Assembly (NCBI GenBank): GCA_031771865.1
Contig: JASISA010000027.1
Span: 2,666,001-2,730,000 of the forward strand
Source of the DNA: Nothophaeocryptopus gaeumannii
Lineage: Eukaryota > Ascomycota > Dothideomycetes > Mycosphaerellales > Mycosphaerellaceae
Reading direction: 5' to 3'
Length of the DNA stretch: 64,000 nt
Below are positions 46,660 through 57,259 of this stretch, piece after piece. Within the stretch, counting starts at the first letter, position 1. Each line of letters starts with the position of its first letter. The position numbers and the translations under genes were made by a program. The notes under the pieces are model-generated. The model was not told the origin of the DNA. It ran no database searches and was given only the letters and a program-made list of their open reading frames with translations.

Positions 46660-47431
46660 TTACAAGCCAGTGGCGGTGACGATGACCTTCGCTGCGGCCT
46701 CCGCGTTCGAGCCGTAGTCCAAATGCGATCCGCTGCCACTGGCGCCGCCTGTTGATCGTCAGCTTCCCATCCGGACATCACGAAGTTTGAGCTGGGCTTA
46801 CCACTGGAGCACAAGAAGTCGGAAGAACCACAAGACTCTTTGACCTTGGAGGCGTCGACTCCATCCAGCTTCTGACCGTTCAATGGGTCACCGAAGAGTA
46901 CGGCAGCGGCGACTTTGCTCCCGTACAGACCTTGGCAGCTGAAGGCGTTATGGACGACCATGCCGCACTGTGGGTACCCAGAGAGCACCAGCTTAGTACC
47001 TGGACAAGAGCTGAGTATGGCCTTCGCCTGCTTGACCATCGCAGGTCCACCACCGCCTCCCATATTTGCGTTCCCTCCTGCATCTGCTGGATAGTGAACC
47101 CCTTCAGATGAGACTTTATCGGCAACAAGGGTATAGGCAAGAGCAGTTGCGAAGGGAGGACCGATGACTGTTCCCATCGTCCCCATTTCACCAGTCCGAG
47201 GGGCGAAGAGAAGGGATATAGCCTTACAGCCGCCGCTTGTAGAGACGGAGGACTCGTCTCCTGAAGGATGGTCAGTGAGAAGTTACGAGAGTGTGTTGAT
47301 CTGGGCTCACTGTTTAGACTGCCGGTGAGACCAGACGGAGATCCCGTCAAGGAGCATAGGCGACCAATACCGGATGTGGAAGTGCCTGTCTGAAGTCGAT
47401 CCTCGAGCCCGTACAAGACTGGACGACGCAT
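46660..47431 (-). CDS. Cutinase-family protein lacking the catalytic serine
   Basis: Three exons on the minus strand, 47311-47431, 46802-47260 and 46660-46748, give 222 aa. Introns use GTGAGC..CTTCAG and GTAAGC..CAACAG, all in phase. The fold is recognisable: GCKAISLLFAPRTGEMGTMG (normally FARGTTE..NMG), the IGPPFATAL strand-helix, KLVLSGYPQCGMVVHNAF, ESCGSSDFLCSSG, and a C-terminal SHLDYGSN. The nucleophile motif GYSQG is changed to GYPQC, so residue 137 is Pro instead of Ser. The Asp (188) and His (202) positions are kept. Cutinases hydrolyse plant cutin esters outside the cell. This copy should be inactive as an esterase unless the base calls are wrong. The modelled N-terminus also lacks a clear signal peptide, so an upstream exon may be missing or the gene may be decaying. 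Confidence 0.75.
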
Positions 47432-47598
47432 CACTCAATCGTGGAGTTCAAAAATAGATGGTACCTTTGCTGTCACGATACCTCGATCTCGGGCGAGAAT
47501 CATCTCCGCTCAGCGAAAATCAGAGAGCTTGTCTACGATGAAGCAGGGCATATGAAGCTGAAAGATGCGCAGCCATAGAGTCATTGTCACTTCTACGA

Positions 47599-48509
47599 TC
47601 AACAAGCCCAAGCTCCGTCAACAGCGTATGTTGCGCCGCTAACAAAGGTAGCCTCGTCACTCAGTAACCAAACAATCAGGTTGCCAACTTCCTTTGGATC
47701 AGCAATTCGATCAATCGGAGTTGGTGTTTGAACAGTTGGATCAACGCCCTCCAAAGCATTCCGCTTGTCCATCAAAGGCGTTTGTATCGAGCCAGGGGTC
47801 ACCGCGTTAACTCGAATGTTACGTTCACCGACTTCTTTGGCGGCGCTTCGAACTAGGCCTGCAATCTGTTAGACCTTTCTTTCAATATGCTTGGCGGGAC
47901 TTCACCTAAGACGCCATGCTTGCTGGCAACATAAGCACCATGCTTCGCGAAGCCCATTGTTCCTTGGATCTACAACATCATAAGTCGGTTCCCCAGACCC
48001 CTTTCAAGCATCCCCACTCACAGAACTGACACAGACCATACTTCCGGGTCCCGGCATGTTCTGCAACTGCGCTCTCATACAATACATCATGCCTGAAGAA
48101 CGTATCAGTGGTTCACCGGGTTCCGTATCATCATGAAGAGCGAAGAACCTGTCAAATTAACACCCATGATCAAATCCCACTGGTCATCCTCCAGCTCCTC
48201 GATCTTTCTTGTCCCGTGGTGCTTGCCAATAATACCCGCACAATTAGCTGCTCCCCATAGCTCGCCAAATCTCTCCACGACGCGCTCAATCCATGAATCC
48301 ACGCTCGCGCGCTTCGAGACGTCAACTTTGGTGAACATTACTCGCTCCGAGGGCTGTAGTGTCCTGCTCGCATGTTCGAGCGCCGCATCATCAATATCTG
48401 CTACAGCAACCTTTGCGCCTCTGGATAGTAGCGTCTGAGCAGTTGCTAGGCCGATCCCACTTGCACCACCCGGGACTGCCACCACCTTGCCGTCGAAGTC
48501 GTTCGCCAT
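47599..48509 (-). CDS. Short-chain dehydrogenase/reductase (SDR)
   Basis: Four exons on the minus strand, 48149-48509, 48022-48092, 47906-47969 and 47599-47858, give 251 aa, the usual size of a classical SDR. The ATG at 48507-48509 gives MANDFDGKVVAVPGGASGIG. The cofactor motif is GGASGIG (residues 14-20), with an acidic residue after strand 2 (VAVADIDD) that favours NAD(H). A NAG-like NCAGIIG motif, active-site Ser143/144 (VCVSS) and Tyr157/Lys161 (YVASK) are all present. The C-terminus (AVTPGSIQTPLM; SDEATFVSGATYAVDGAWAC) is typical. The substrate is unknown. Intron 1 contains in-frame codons and is easily missed. The cutinase-like gene is 168 bp downstream on the same strand without evident functional link. 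Confidence 0.9.
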
Positions 48510-48926
48510 TCTACCGGCACAGCTTGTGCAAAAGCGGCGTGTCAAGTCAACCTTGAGAGGCGTGGATGGTCAGATCAGCCTCGCAGCTCGGCCTTTGAGT
48601 TAGTTCATCTGGCAGCCATGGGTGTGCTGTGGGCTAGCTTTTGCCCGTACCGTAAGCGGAGTACCTCTGGCCGGATAAACAGGTTCGGCTGAATTGGGTT
48701 TCACGTGGCTACGGTGGAGGTACTGAGAACGAATAAACGGTCAAGCTCCGCGATCTTATCCGGTGAGGGCAGTTGGATACTCTGCATTCGTTCATCCAAT
48801 ACATAAGAATGCGCCTAGAATCTGCTCGCTTGGACAGTGCGGTGCAATATAGTCTATCATCATGAGCCGTACAAACTCCAACAAGCTCCAACAAACCATG
48901 GGAAATCGTCATGACAAGTAGCGTCG
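48510..48926. other. Intergenic, SDR promoter side
   Basis: A 417-bp stretch; no further feature. Confidence 0.35.
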
Positions 48927-50066
48927 TTACCGGACGCCAAATTCAAGAGCTGCCAATGCCTGAGCATTCGAGAACTTAGCCCCATCGACTTCTTCCGTCT
49001 CTTTATCGTTGATCGTCCTGGAGAGATTCTCCATCTTGCCATCTCCATTCATCAATTTCGACCACTCGATTCGCTGTTCTTCCGTCAGACATACGAGATC
49101 GGCGTCCTCTTCCATCTGGAATGACTTCCTGAAGCTCTTGCGCGTTTCGTCCGATGCACCGTTGGTAGACTTCAAGAATCCCTTGGCTGCTGACTTGGGG
49201 ACGTACGACTTTCTCGAAGTTGTGCTGATGACACTGACCGGACGTGGGGCCTCGAGCTCGGTACCTCGTACGGACCGACGTACACTTCGTCGTGAACTAT
49301 CACCACTGTCGGACGAGTCGTTTGGACTGCTATTCGATCTGTTATCCGGGACAAGTGCAGGCATTGGAGGGACCTCGGATTCTGAGTCGTCCGGATTGGA
49401 CGATGCCCAGAAGGATGAGCGAGATCGTCTCTTAGATCGAATGGATGAAGCGTTCGAAGGTCTCCTGCTTCTCCGCTTGTCTGCGGGCAAAGATGATGTA
49501 GCGGGTTGCGACGACTGTGCAACTGTCACTGGCAGCGGCGGAAGCGGCGGTAATGCCTCCACTGTAGTGACCTTGGCTTCTTTAGAAAACCAAGAAGGCC
49601 GCCTTCTTATCACTGGCTGGCCATAGGTGTCACCCTCGTCTTCTTGTTGGCTCAGGGCCCTGCCGATTGAAGTCCGCCTCGAGGGCACGGGTAAAGCTGT
49701 GACAGGGGTGTCTCGAGAACCTCCAGCTCGTGGATCTCCTGCGTTGACGATCCTAGGTACCGCTGGAATATCCTCATCGGCGTCTGGTCTACCGCCAAAC
49801 CAGCTGCGGCGATTGCTGCCATGCTGAGACTTTGGTCGTGATAAGCTGAATCCCCTGCTTCGTCTTCTTTCTTTCTTCGTTTCTGTCATCACATCTTGCT
49901 GGGTCGTTGGTGTTGTTGTTGTTGTTGTTGTTGAGAGTGTATTACGTTGTGGTGTGTCGATATTCCTGAAATTCAGTGTTGAGGAGCGGGCATGGTTTGA
50001 AGACGATCTACCGACTGGCTCCCTGCTCTTTCCGCCCCATGAACGTAGCCACGAAGTGAGACCCAT
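48927..50066 (-). CDS. Hypothetical disordered basic/serine-rich protein, 379 aa
   Basis: A single ORF; the start is taken at the ATG at 50064-50066 (MGLTSWLRSWGGK), which looks better than one ten codons upstream. The protein is rich in Ser, Arg and Pro with many RRxS sites (RRRSRGFSLSRPKSQ, SRRPSNASSIRSKRRSRS) that suit basophilic kinases. It has a poly-Thr run (TTTTTTTPTT) and a Pro-rich LPPLPPLP. The C-terminal 70 residues are more conserved-looking and acidic (EEDADLVCLTEEQRIEWSKL; SNAQALAALEFGVR). The N-terminal MGLTSW could be a myristoylation site (Gly2). No domain is recognised. The continuous codon pattern over 380 codons supports a real gene. Confidence 0.75.
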   Translation of the reverse strand: MGLTSWLRSWGGKSREPVGRSSSNHARSSTLNFRNIDTPQRNTLSTTTTTTTPTTQQDVMTETKKERRRSRGFSLSRPKSQHGSNRRSWFGGRPDADEDIPAVPRIVNAGDPRAGGSRDTPVTALPVPSRRTSIGRALSQQEDEGDTYGQPVIRRRPSWFSKEAKVTTVEALPPLPPLPVTVAQSSQPATSSLPADKRRSRRPSNASSIRSKRRSRSSFWASSNPDDSESEVPPMPALVPDNRSNSSPNDSSDSGDSSRRSVRRSVRGTELEAPRPVSVISTTSRKSYVPKSAAKGFLKSTNGASDETRKSFRKSFQMEEDADLVCLTEEQRIEWSKLMNGDGKMENLSRTINDKETEEVDGAKFSNAQALAALEFGVR

Positions 50067-52460
50067 TTTGCCTGATCGTCTGCCTATTGGCCCCACTCAG
50101 AGCCTTTATACTGCTGGAATCTTGGCGAGACCTTCGAGAATGATTCGGGCTGTTGGAGGCGGGTCAAGTTATCGACAGCCCGTGCAGGCGGCCTCTGCAC
50201 TGCGTCTGTCTCCTGGCTCTTGTCGACTGACTTGTATGTAGGGAGAGGGCATGCAGCGCAGAAGCACAAAGAGTCGAGGGAAGTAGGAGAGGTTGTGGAA
50301 GATGGTAGAGTGGGACGCACGAGTTTGGGTTCAGGATCACCTACGGATCGCGGTCTGGAAAGTGGTTGGACTTTTAGTCGCAATCGTTACGCTGCTGTTC
50401 GAGATGGTCTGCGTAGGCGCTACAGAGCCGATCTTCACTTGATCGAGCAAGATAGAGACTCGGGTTGTGCACTCCGCGAGACGGACTCGAACTGTCTTGC
50501 GCCATGAGCAGTGCAGTGCATTGAGTTGCGGGACACCCGTCGATGTACCTGACAGCCTGACAGTCTGCCGCTCCTTGGTCCTGGAAGCTGACTGCTCCGT
50601 GTGGTTGTGGGCGACTTGGGAAGCTCGAGAATTCTCTTCCAAGTGCTGTTCTCCAGGCATCACAATTGACAGATCGACATTGCCGTGAGTCCGGAAAGCC
50701 GCGAAGTGCATTGAAGCTCGAACACCATCGTCCCTATTCTCGTGGGAAAGTTTTAGATGGCACGAGGCTATCGGGAAGCTTGATTGTAATGGACGATCGG
50801 CTGCTCCCAAGCCGGCCTTGACAGCTGCGGCGTGCGCAGCGTTCTGCCTCTGGCAGATTCGCATCTGTGGGACCTTATCTGGGTAAAAGAACTTAGAAGT
50901 AAGTCTGAGCATACTTCGTTGATGCTGCAAACACGGGAGTTTAGCCTGAGCACTGGTCTCTGGAGCATTTGCAGCTGCCGGGTTGCGACACAGTACGCAT
51001 TCAAGGCCCATGTTAGTCCCGATATGGTGTGCTTGTTCTCCATGTGCGTGATATGATGGCCACACAGAGCTCTCTCCGCATCCGAACACCGAGCGAACCA
51101 ACGCGTGAACGCAACAATGGCCGTTGGACCATGCTGGGGCCCGGACGGTTCGGTCTCGCCTCGCTGCACCGCGAGCTTGCGACGCTGATGCATTCGAGGC
51201 TATCATCAACAGCAGTGCTCGTTTTGGCAGTTGCAGAATACCATGGCTCTGCTGAGGAGAAGACTGCTACTGCCTTTGAACGGCAATCGCTGATCAAAGC
51301 ATGTCTGCAATGCTTCTCGCATCTTGTGGATATCCCCTCGAACAGATCCACCAACGCTGGCAGAGCTTAAGGAGAAATTTATGTTGGCGACGCGAGGCAC
51401 AGCTCTCCTTCTTCTTCTTGTTACGGATGCTGCACTTCTCTCAACATCAGGTCTCGACTCTTGACTAATAAAAATTCTCAGCCACCTCAGGGACTCCCAG
51501 TCGTGCGACTAGTTGGAAGACTCGCAACACGAAGGCGGCACAGGGTCGCGCCAGTGGGTCGCGCCAGTGAGAGTTTGGCGCTACAACTAGAGCGCGTCTT
51601 CATCACGAGGTAAGATCTGTCAGCGAGCTCGACTCCAAGAGTCATGGATGTGCCGAATACATAGTCTGAAGAGTGCGAGAGAGCGTAGAAAGAATGTTGC
51701 CCCTGCAACAAGAACAACGTGTGGTTACTGGTACAGTGATGAGGCTCTGAGTGATCCCGGTAAACACACGTGGCAGGTCTGGATGTCGGGGATGTGATAT
51801 ACAAGGTTTGGACTTTCGCACTGTCTTTGCCTTCTGTTCGTGTTCCCCCCAATCGCTCGGGAAAGTCTGTTCTACTGACCAGACACTGAGCCTCAGGCAG
51901 ACGGCGGACGAAATACACGGAATCTAAGGAATTACTCGGGAAAGGGTAGCAGAGTAATACTGGGTCTGTGACCAAAGCCGAGCTTTTACATATTCGACCC
52001 AGAGATGAAGTTGTTGTATAGGAGATAGCACTTCAAGCCTTTACCTGTGAGGTAGCGCCGTTCCTTTTGTACAGTCTGTTAATTGAGCTGCCGCCGCCTG
52101 CTGCTCTTGTAGTTGCAGAGGGCGGTGCTCGACATCGTCTTCACAAATCTGCCTCCTCAATGAGAAGAAGGCATGATATGCTCATGTGCACTGGACTCGT
52201 ATGGCGGTCGCAATCCACGAGTCTACTGTCTTCCAAGTAGGTGCTTTTACCAGCGTTCAACTCCTGACTATCACCGTCCGTATAAACGCAAAAGGTCCAA
52301 CATCCAGGACCGTGCAGTGGCTCCCGCGCGCGCGGTTTCAATGGAGGAAGGGGAGGTGCTGTCTCGACATGTCTGGGGGACCAGCTGTGTCCATGTCCTG
52401 GACACCGGCGCTCGGCGAGATAAGAATGCGAAGAGTCGATTGTGCAGGCCATCAGAAGGC
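50067..52460. other. Gene-poor 2.4 kb stretch
   Basis: ORFs up to 290 codons occur on the minus strand (50337-51209) but show His/Arg/Ser-biased composition, no motif, and overlap ORFs on the other strand. Nothing is firmly supported. Confidence 0.35.
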
Positions 52461-52851
52461 TCACGACTTGAGCAGCTTGTTCCGCTTCTCGCGGCGCTTC
52501 AACCGCTCCACTCGCTTCTTGTGCATCTTCTCTGCCATTTTTTGGTATCGCTCCTGCTCTTCCTTGGCTGCGCGACGGTCCTTGATGGCTTGTATATGGC
52601 GCTATACCAATCGGTCAGCATGGCTCTGTTGTAGCATCCCATTCACTGGCAAAGTGCGGCACACGCACCTGTCTTTCATTCGCCTTTTCAGATTTCATCT
52701 CCTTCTCGACCTTCTTCACCTCTGCGGCTTGCGACTCGCGCGCCACGCGCTTCGAATAGCTAGTTTGTCCTGCGACTGGGCGAAAAGCCTTCCGTGGCTT
52801 GTGCCACTGCTTGCCATTTTTGCGCATTCCGGGTGTCGGCGTGGCGGCCAT
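52461..52851 (-). CDS. CGR1: rRNA-processing protein CGR1
   Basis: Two exons on the minus strand, 52669-52851 and 52461-52601, are joined by GTGCGT..GGTATAG, giving 107 aa, close to yeast CGR1 (120). The start MAATPTPGMRKNGK is the first ATG of the open frame. Family motifs are clear: GKQWHKPRKAFRPVAGQTSY, a highly charged coiled coil (EVKKVEKEMKSEKANERQ), and the signature KDRRAAKEEQERYQKMAEKM followed by a KKRVERLKRREKRNKLLKS tail. In yeast and Aspergillus CGR1 acts in the nucleolus in 60S/5.8S rRNA processing. It is divergent from ORT1 across 560 bp. The small size and intron make it easy to overlook. Confidence 0.93.
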
Positions 52852-53411
52852 GTTCGGCTCAGTCGTGGTGGTGGTCGAGGTGGAGGTGGTGGTGGTGGTC
52901 GTCGTCCCACAGCTCGCTTGGCGCACAAACCGGATGTGGGAAGAAGTCGCGGATGGGCGTCGGAGATGGAGTGGCAGCGATGTGCAAGGGCCGGACTAAG
53001 AATGAGCGATTTTCAATCTAAGTCTGCAGGCCAATCGTGGAATTGGCAGAGGCATGACGCATTGCGAAACGCGACCCTGCAACTGGCGGAGAGTGCTGAG
53101 TTGGCTTTGGCGGGCTGCATTTTGCGAGAAAAAGCTCGCTGCATGCTGCACCAACTGCCTCACCTCCGCCTCGTACGCTTCTGCGATTGAGAGTCTGACC
53201 TGACGCCTGACGCCTGAGCGCAGGCGAGCCCGGTGTCGCACGCCTGCAGTGACTGCAGAAAAGAACATATATATATAACCCACCGTCGGCTTGCGTACGA
53301 CATCTCGCTGCCATAAGATGCTCCAACGATAGCATTCACCGCCCACCACTTCACTGTAGGTGGTACGAGGCGCGCGGCACGCGGCACGCCGAACCTGTCG
53401 AAGGCCATAAG
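52852..53411. promoter_or_regulatory. Divergent promoter CGR1 / ORT1 with TATA-like tract
   Basis: An ATATATATATAACC tract at about 53267-53280 lies roughly 135 bases before the ORT1 ATG and can serve as a TATA box. A TGACGCC tandem lies near 53200-53214. A (GT/GGT)-rich tract at 52866-52908 lies at the CGR1 leader. No TGACTCA (Gcn4/CPC1) site was found, although the gene is arginine-related. Confidence 0.45.
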
Positions 53412-54419
53412 ATGGAAGCCAAGGTGCCGACCACCTTCGAAGCACCCAGTTCAATGGCCTCAACAACCGTGCCGGAGCCTGTGCAATCTCCCGCTGCAAG
53501 CCAAGGCCTCGAAGCTTTGAAGGACATCACGTACGGCTCCGTCGCAGGCATTGTGGGCAAGATCGTCGAGTATCCCTTCGACACCATCAAGGTCCGTCTC
53601 CAGTCTCAGCCGGATCATCTGCCCTTGCGCTACGCTGGGCCTCTGGACTGCTTCCGCCAGAGCCTTGCGCAAGATGGCTTCCGCAGTCTATACCGTGGCG
53701 TGAGCGCACCACTCTTTGGCGCAGCAGCAGAAAATGCCTCTCTGTTCTTGGCCTACCGGGCCGCCCAAGATGTGATCAAGACCGTACGCCCGACCGGGGA
53801 CGGGGAGAAACTACCCCTCGGAGCATTGGTTACAGCAGGTGCCATATCCGGCTGTCTCACCTCTCTCGTGCTCACCCCGATCGAGTTAGTAAAATGCCGC
53901 ATGCAAGTACCCTTGCAATCGCCGAACGATCCTACTCTCAGTCGAGCCGGCCTCGTGAGCAAGACAATGGGGCCATTCGCCGTCATTTCAGATGTCTACA
54001 GGAGAGAAGGAGTGGTTGGTTTCTGGCGAGGTCATCTCGGCACTCTGCTGCGAGAAACTGGTGGAAGTGCAGCCTGGTTCGGAAGCTACGAGACGCTCTC
54101 GTTATATTTCAAGAAGAAGCTTCAAGAACAAGATCCTGGGAAAGAGACGATACCCATGTGGCAGCAGATGACGTCTGGAGCCATTGCGGGCATGGCATAT
54201 AACTTCATCTTCTTCCCGGCGGACACGATCAAGAGCAAGATACAGACTGGCGAATTGACGAATGTCAAGCCCACATTCATGAACGTTGGAAAAGAGCTGT
54301 ACGCAGCCCATGGCCTGAAAGGACTGTATCGAGGGTGTGGAATCACCGTTGCTCGAAGTGCTCCTAGCTCGGCGCTCATCTTCACCATCTATGAAGGCCT
54401 GCGGCAGCACTTTGGATAG
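53412..54419 (+). CDS. ORT1: Mitochondrial ornithine transporter (carrier family)
   Basis: An intronless 335-aa ORF. The N-terminal 30 residues are polar. Three carrier repeats follow with the Px[DE]xx[KR] signatures PFDTIKVRLQ (from residue 55), PIELVKCRMQ and PADTIKSKIQ. Segments such as SAPLFGAAAENASLFLAY, RGHLGTLLRETGGSAAWFGS and YRGCGITVARSAPSSALIF fit the ornithine/arginine branch (yeast ORT1, Neurospora arg-13, Aspergillus amcA). In that branch the protein exchanges ornithine or arginine for protons across the inner mitochondrial membrane, linking matrix ornithine synthesis to cytosolic arginine synthesis. A carnitine or other basic-amino-acid carrier is the main alternative. Confidence 0.87.
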   Translation: MEAKVPTTFEAPSSMASTTVPEPVQSPAASQGLEALKDITYGSVAGIVGKIVEYPFDTIKVRLQSQPDHLPLRYAGPLDCFRQSLAQDGFRSLYRGVSAPLFGAAAENASLFLAYRAAQDVIKTVRPTGDGEKLPLGALVTAGAISGCLTSLVLTPIELVKCRMQVPLQSPNDPTLSRAGLVSKTMGPFAVISDVYRREGVVGFWRGHLGTLLRETGGSAAWFGSYETLSLYFKKKLQEQDPGKETIPMWQQMTSGAIAGMAYNFIFFPADTIKSKIQTGELTNVKPTFMNVGKELYAAHGLKGLYRGCGITVARSAPSSALIFTIYEGLRQHFG

Positions 54420-54757
54420 GGCGCTGGACTTAGAAGAGCTTGGATTCATCAATCAGTGAGCGTTGCTATGCATAGCGGAGGCGTTGGGGTGAGCAGGGGA
54501 ACAAAATACCGACGGTGTTCTTTTTTAGAGTGCGCAGCGGATTGAAACAGCCGAATCATCATGTTTATCTTCATGGCCATGGTCGGGCGAAGATGCTTTG
54601 CACAAGCAAGTCTGAAGTGATGCAACTTTCCCTTTCAAATGCTTTTCATGTCGTTTTTGTACAGACCAGTCCTCCAACGGTGGGTTTTGTGTGTCAGGGT
54701 CGAACAGGCTGCCTCGTTGTGCTTCAACAGACCTGGCTCCTACCCATCATGCCTAAT
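54420..54757. other. Convergent 3' flanks ORT1 / NAD(P)HX dehydratase
   Basis: A 338-bp stretch; no gene, no clear structure. Confidence 0.4.
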
Positions 54758-55846
54758 TCACAACTTCGATTCATCAGACGGCTTCTCCCCAATTATGTCA
54801 AGGAATGCGCCATGCACGTGGCCTGTCAGGTCAGAAGCCTGCAGACTGCGGCCCTTCTCTTTGAATGCAAGCCTCGAGCACTCTCTGGTAATGGCCGAGC
54901 CACCGTAAGCAGCGATGGCAAGTGTCTCGTCCGCATCCATATCACCCTCATGATCCCACAGCTTGTCCAAATACGCTCTCCTATATGCAAGCAGCGTTGC
55001 CAGCGAGCCGGTAAGTGTATCACCCTGGCCTCCCGATCGCTTCAATCCACCCTCTCCATCCGAGATCAACATCTGCTTGCCGTTTGAGATATAGTCGACT
55101 TTGCCCTTTTGTATGATTGTCACGCCACCGAATGCGTTGGCCAATTTCTCGCACAACTTTTCCGGATCCTCTTTGCTTGTGTCGATGTCCTTGCTCTTTG
55201 CCAGTCTGCCAAACTCCACCACATTGGGCGTCAGGATACACTCCTTGTAGCCATGGACGAGGTCAGGTCGGGTCTGAGCGAGGTAGAGGCCATCGGCGTC
55301 GAGGACGAAGGAGACTTTCCGCTTCTTGGCTTCTGTGATGACTCGTGCACATGTCTCTTGCATTGCTGGATCTCGACCAAGGCCTGGACCAATGACTACA
55401 ACATGTAATCTGTCGAGCATGCCGATTACTTGCTCTGAGACACTGTCTATCGATTCGTTCTCGCCAAGGTTCTTTTGTTGCCGCATGTACGGATGAACCA
55501 TGAGGTTGGGGGAATAGGTCTTGATGACGGCACCGGCGCCAGGCTCGCAGATAACGTGTGACTTGAGAGGGTTAGTTGGATATTTAGTGAAGTTGGCTCA
55601 ATGGCAAGTGTACCATATCTGCTCCCAGTTTTGCAGACGCCATTGCTGAGAAGTAGGGGGCTCCTGTGTAGTCTTCACTGCCACCAATCACTGCCACTCG
55701 ACCAAGTTGTCCTGGTGGCCATCATCAGTCGTAGGAGTCCTCCATCATCTTTACAACCGAATACCTTTGTGGAACTTTTCAAGCATGGGCGGCACCATCT
55801 TGAATACTTTGGCCAGGAGCTCCTTTCGACTTGCGTTGCCCGCCAT
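54758..55846 (-). CDS. ATP-dependent NAD(P)H-hydrate dehydratase
   Basis: Three exons on the minus strand, 55765-55846, 55614-55711 and 54758-55561, give 327 aa. The start MAGNASRKELLAKVFKMVPP leads into FHKGQLGRVAVIGGSEDYTG across intron 1 and GADMSHVICEPGAG across intron 2. Both joins restore the ribokinase-like core. The catalytic and anion-hole motif is GGLKRSGGQGDTLTG (Asp241). VVVIGPGLGRDPAM and VLDADGLYL are also conserved. The enzyme (CARKD/NAXD; YKL151C in yeast) uses ATP to repair the damaged cofactors NADHX and NADPHX, acting with an epimerase that is not in this window. No mitochondrial presequence is apparent in this start. Confidence 0.93.
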
Positions 55847-56215
55847 TTTCGGAATGCTCTCGAGCGATGTCAAGCGATTTTGAATTCAGTGTTCAAGGTG
55901 AGAGTTTAGATTTACTCATATTGATGCCGGTGAAGCTATAGAAAAGCTCACCTGCATTCCATGCCTAGACACTCCAGTACCGATTTTGGAGAGCTTTCGT
56001 ATGGTCACCATGACGCGCCCCGCGTGTCGCACACAACCATCAAGACACGAGCGTGTTGACGTCAGCGGGGCAGGAAACCGAATTGGAGGCATTGTATTTC
56101 ATCTTTCATATGCGTTCAAACTGAATGAGCATTGAAACTTCAACACACTGATTGATGAAGACAACAATTGAAACCTTATCTTGGACACGAAATCGAGAGG
56201 AAAGATCTCGCCAAT
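55847..56215. promoter_or_regulatory. Divergent promoter region, 369 bp
   Basis: Lies between the NAD(P)HX dehydratase start and the gene at 56216. No TATA box was identified. Confidence 0.4.
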
Positions 56216-56784
56216 ATGAGCAACCAGCAAGTGGCAGGACAGCCGTCTATCGACCAGGTATACGAGACAGCAGGAAACCCAACACAAAAGGAGCCAATTG
56301 AGGCATCGAGAGCTCATATCAACGCGCAGACTGACGAGGACAATGCCGTGTAAGTGCCCATCAGCATCATTTCAGTACAACCTCTTAATGCTCTACCAGA
56401 ACACACCGAGAGCCCGGCAAATTTGTCGACGAGGACCAGGCGACCGCAACTTCCATGGCTCGGGGTGTAAGAGGGGCGGGACCCGGCGAAGAGACCAAAG
56501 GCTACACGCAGCAGGGACTCGATAGTCAAGAGCTCGACGCAGACCAAATGGGTGCTCCTGGGGAAGGGAAGGTTGATTCGGCCGTGCAACGTAAGCCAGG
56601 TGCTTCAGGCAACGAGCCAGGTTTGGAAACAGATCTGGACAGGAAGAAGGCCGAGCAGGCACCGGCGCGTGCAAGTGTGCAAGCGCAGAAGCAGCACGAT
56701 CTGGATGTTGGAGGAATTCTAGGGCAGAGGGGTGGTCCGGCGAACCCAGTGGACAAGAACAACTATCCAAACTCAGGAGACTGA
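56216..56784 (+). CDS. Hypothetical hydrophilic disordered protein, 172 aa
   Basis: Two exons, 56216-56349 and 56400-56784, with GTAAGT..CTACCAG. The start at 56216 (MSNQQVAGQPSIDQ) is preferred to one 16 codons upstream. The protein is nearly free of hydrophobic and aromatic residues, with repeated charged/Gly/Gln motifs (DEDQATATSMARGVRG, EETKGYTQQGLDSQELDAD, GNEPGLETDLDRKKAEQ). It ends GGPANPVDKNNYPNSGD. This composition resembles stress-protective, LEA-like hydrophilic proteins, but that is only compositional inference. There is no signal peptide or membrane segment. Confidence 0.75.
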
Positions 56785-57259
56785 GCTCATTCTCCTTGAA
56801 TTGCTGTGCGTAGCGGATACCATAGAGATGCGACAGGAAAATGAATACAGACGTTTGACAACCTACTCCCGCCAGGTTGTGGTCTTGCCGTTGGACTGCT
56901 GTAGCCGCTCATCTCTATCGCTTATACGTCTCGCCCGTTTTTAGTCCTGCGCGGCATGGTGGCTCCTTGGAAGAGCAGATACCAAAGCGATATGGGGTCT
57001 AAAGGTGCATATCTTCGAAATGAGTAGCGAACGAGAGAAATCTCCTGAGCAATTCGCAGCGAGATACACAGCATGATGTGGCACGTGCACGCGGAAGTAA
57101 TCCGAGCTGACATCACCGTTTCGACTTGACCTCACTTCACCCCAGTTCACCTCGTGCGGCTCAGATCAACCTGGCGGCAGCGACGTGAACAGGCAGCACT
57201 GTAGCCATTCTAATATCTCGCCAACCTCCACAAACACAACTTAAGGCACTCTACTCACC
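56785..57259. other. Intergenic, promoter of the 57.26 kb gene
   Basis: A 475-bp stretch; nothing else identified. Confidence 0.35.

Noticed and set aside
50337..51209. 290-codon minus-strand open frame
   Set aside because: No domain, His/Arg/Ser-biased composition, and competing ORFs on the + strand. No splice-consistent extension was found.
52186..53190. 334-codon + strand open frame across the CGR1 region
   Set aside because: It is the antisense shadow of CGR1, whose family motifs and splice sites are clear on the minus strand.
53018..53411. Gcn4/CPC1 control of the ornithine carrier
   Set aside because: No TGACTCA-type element was found in the shared promoter, so cross-pathway control is not supported by the sequence.
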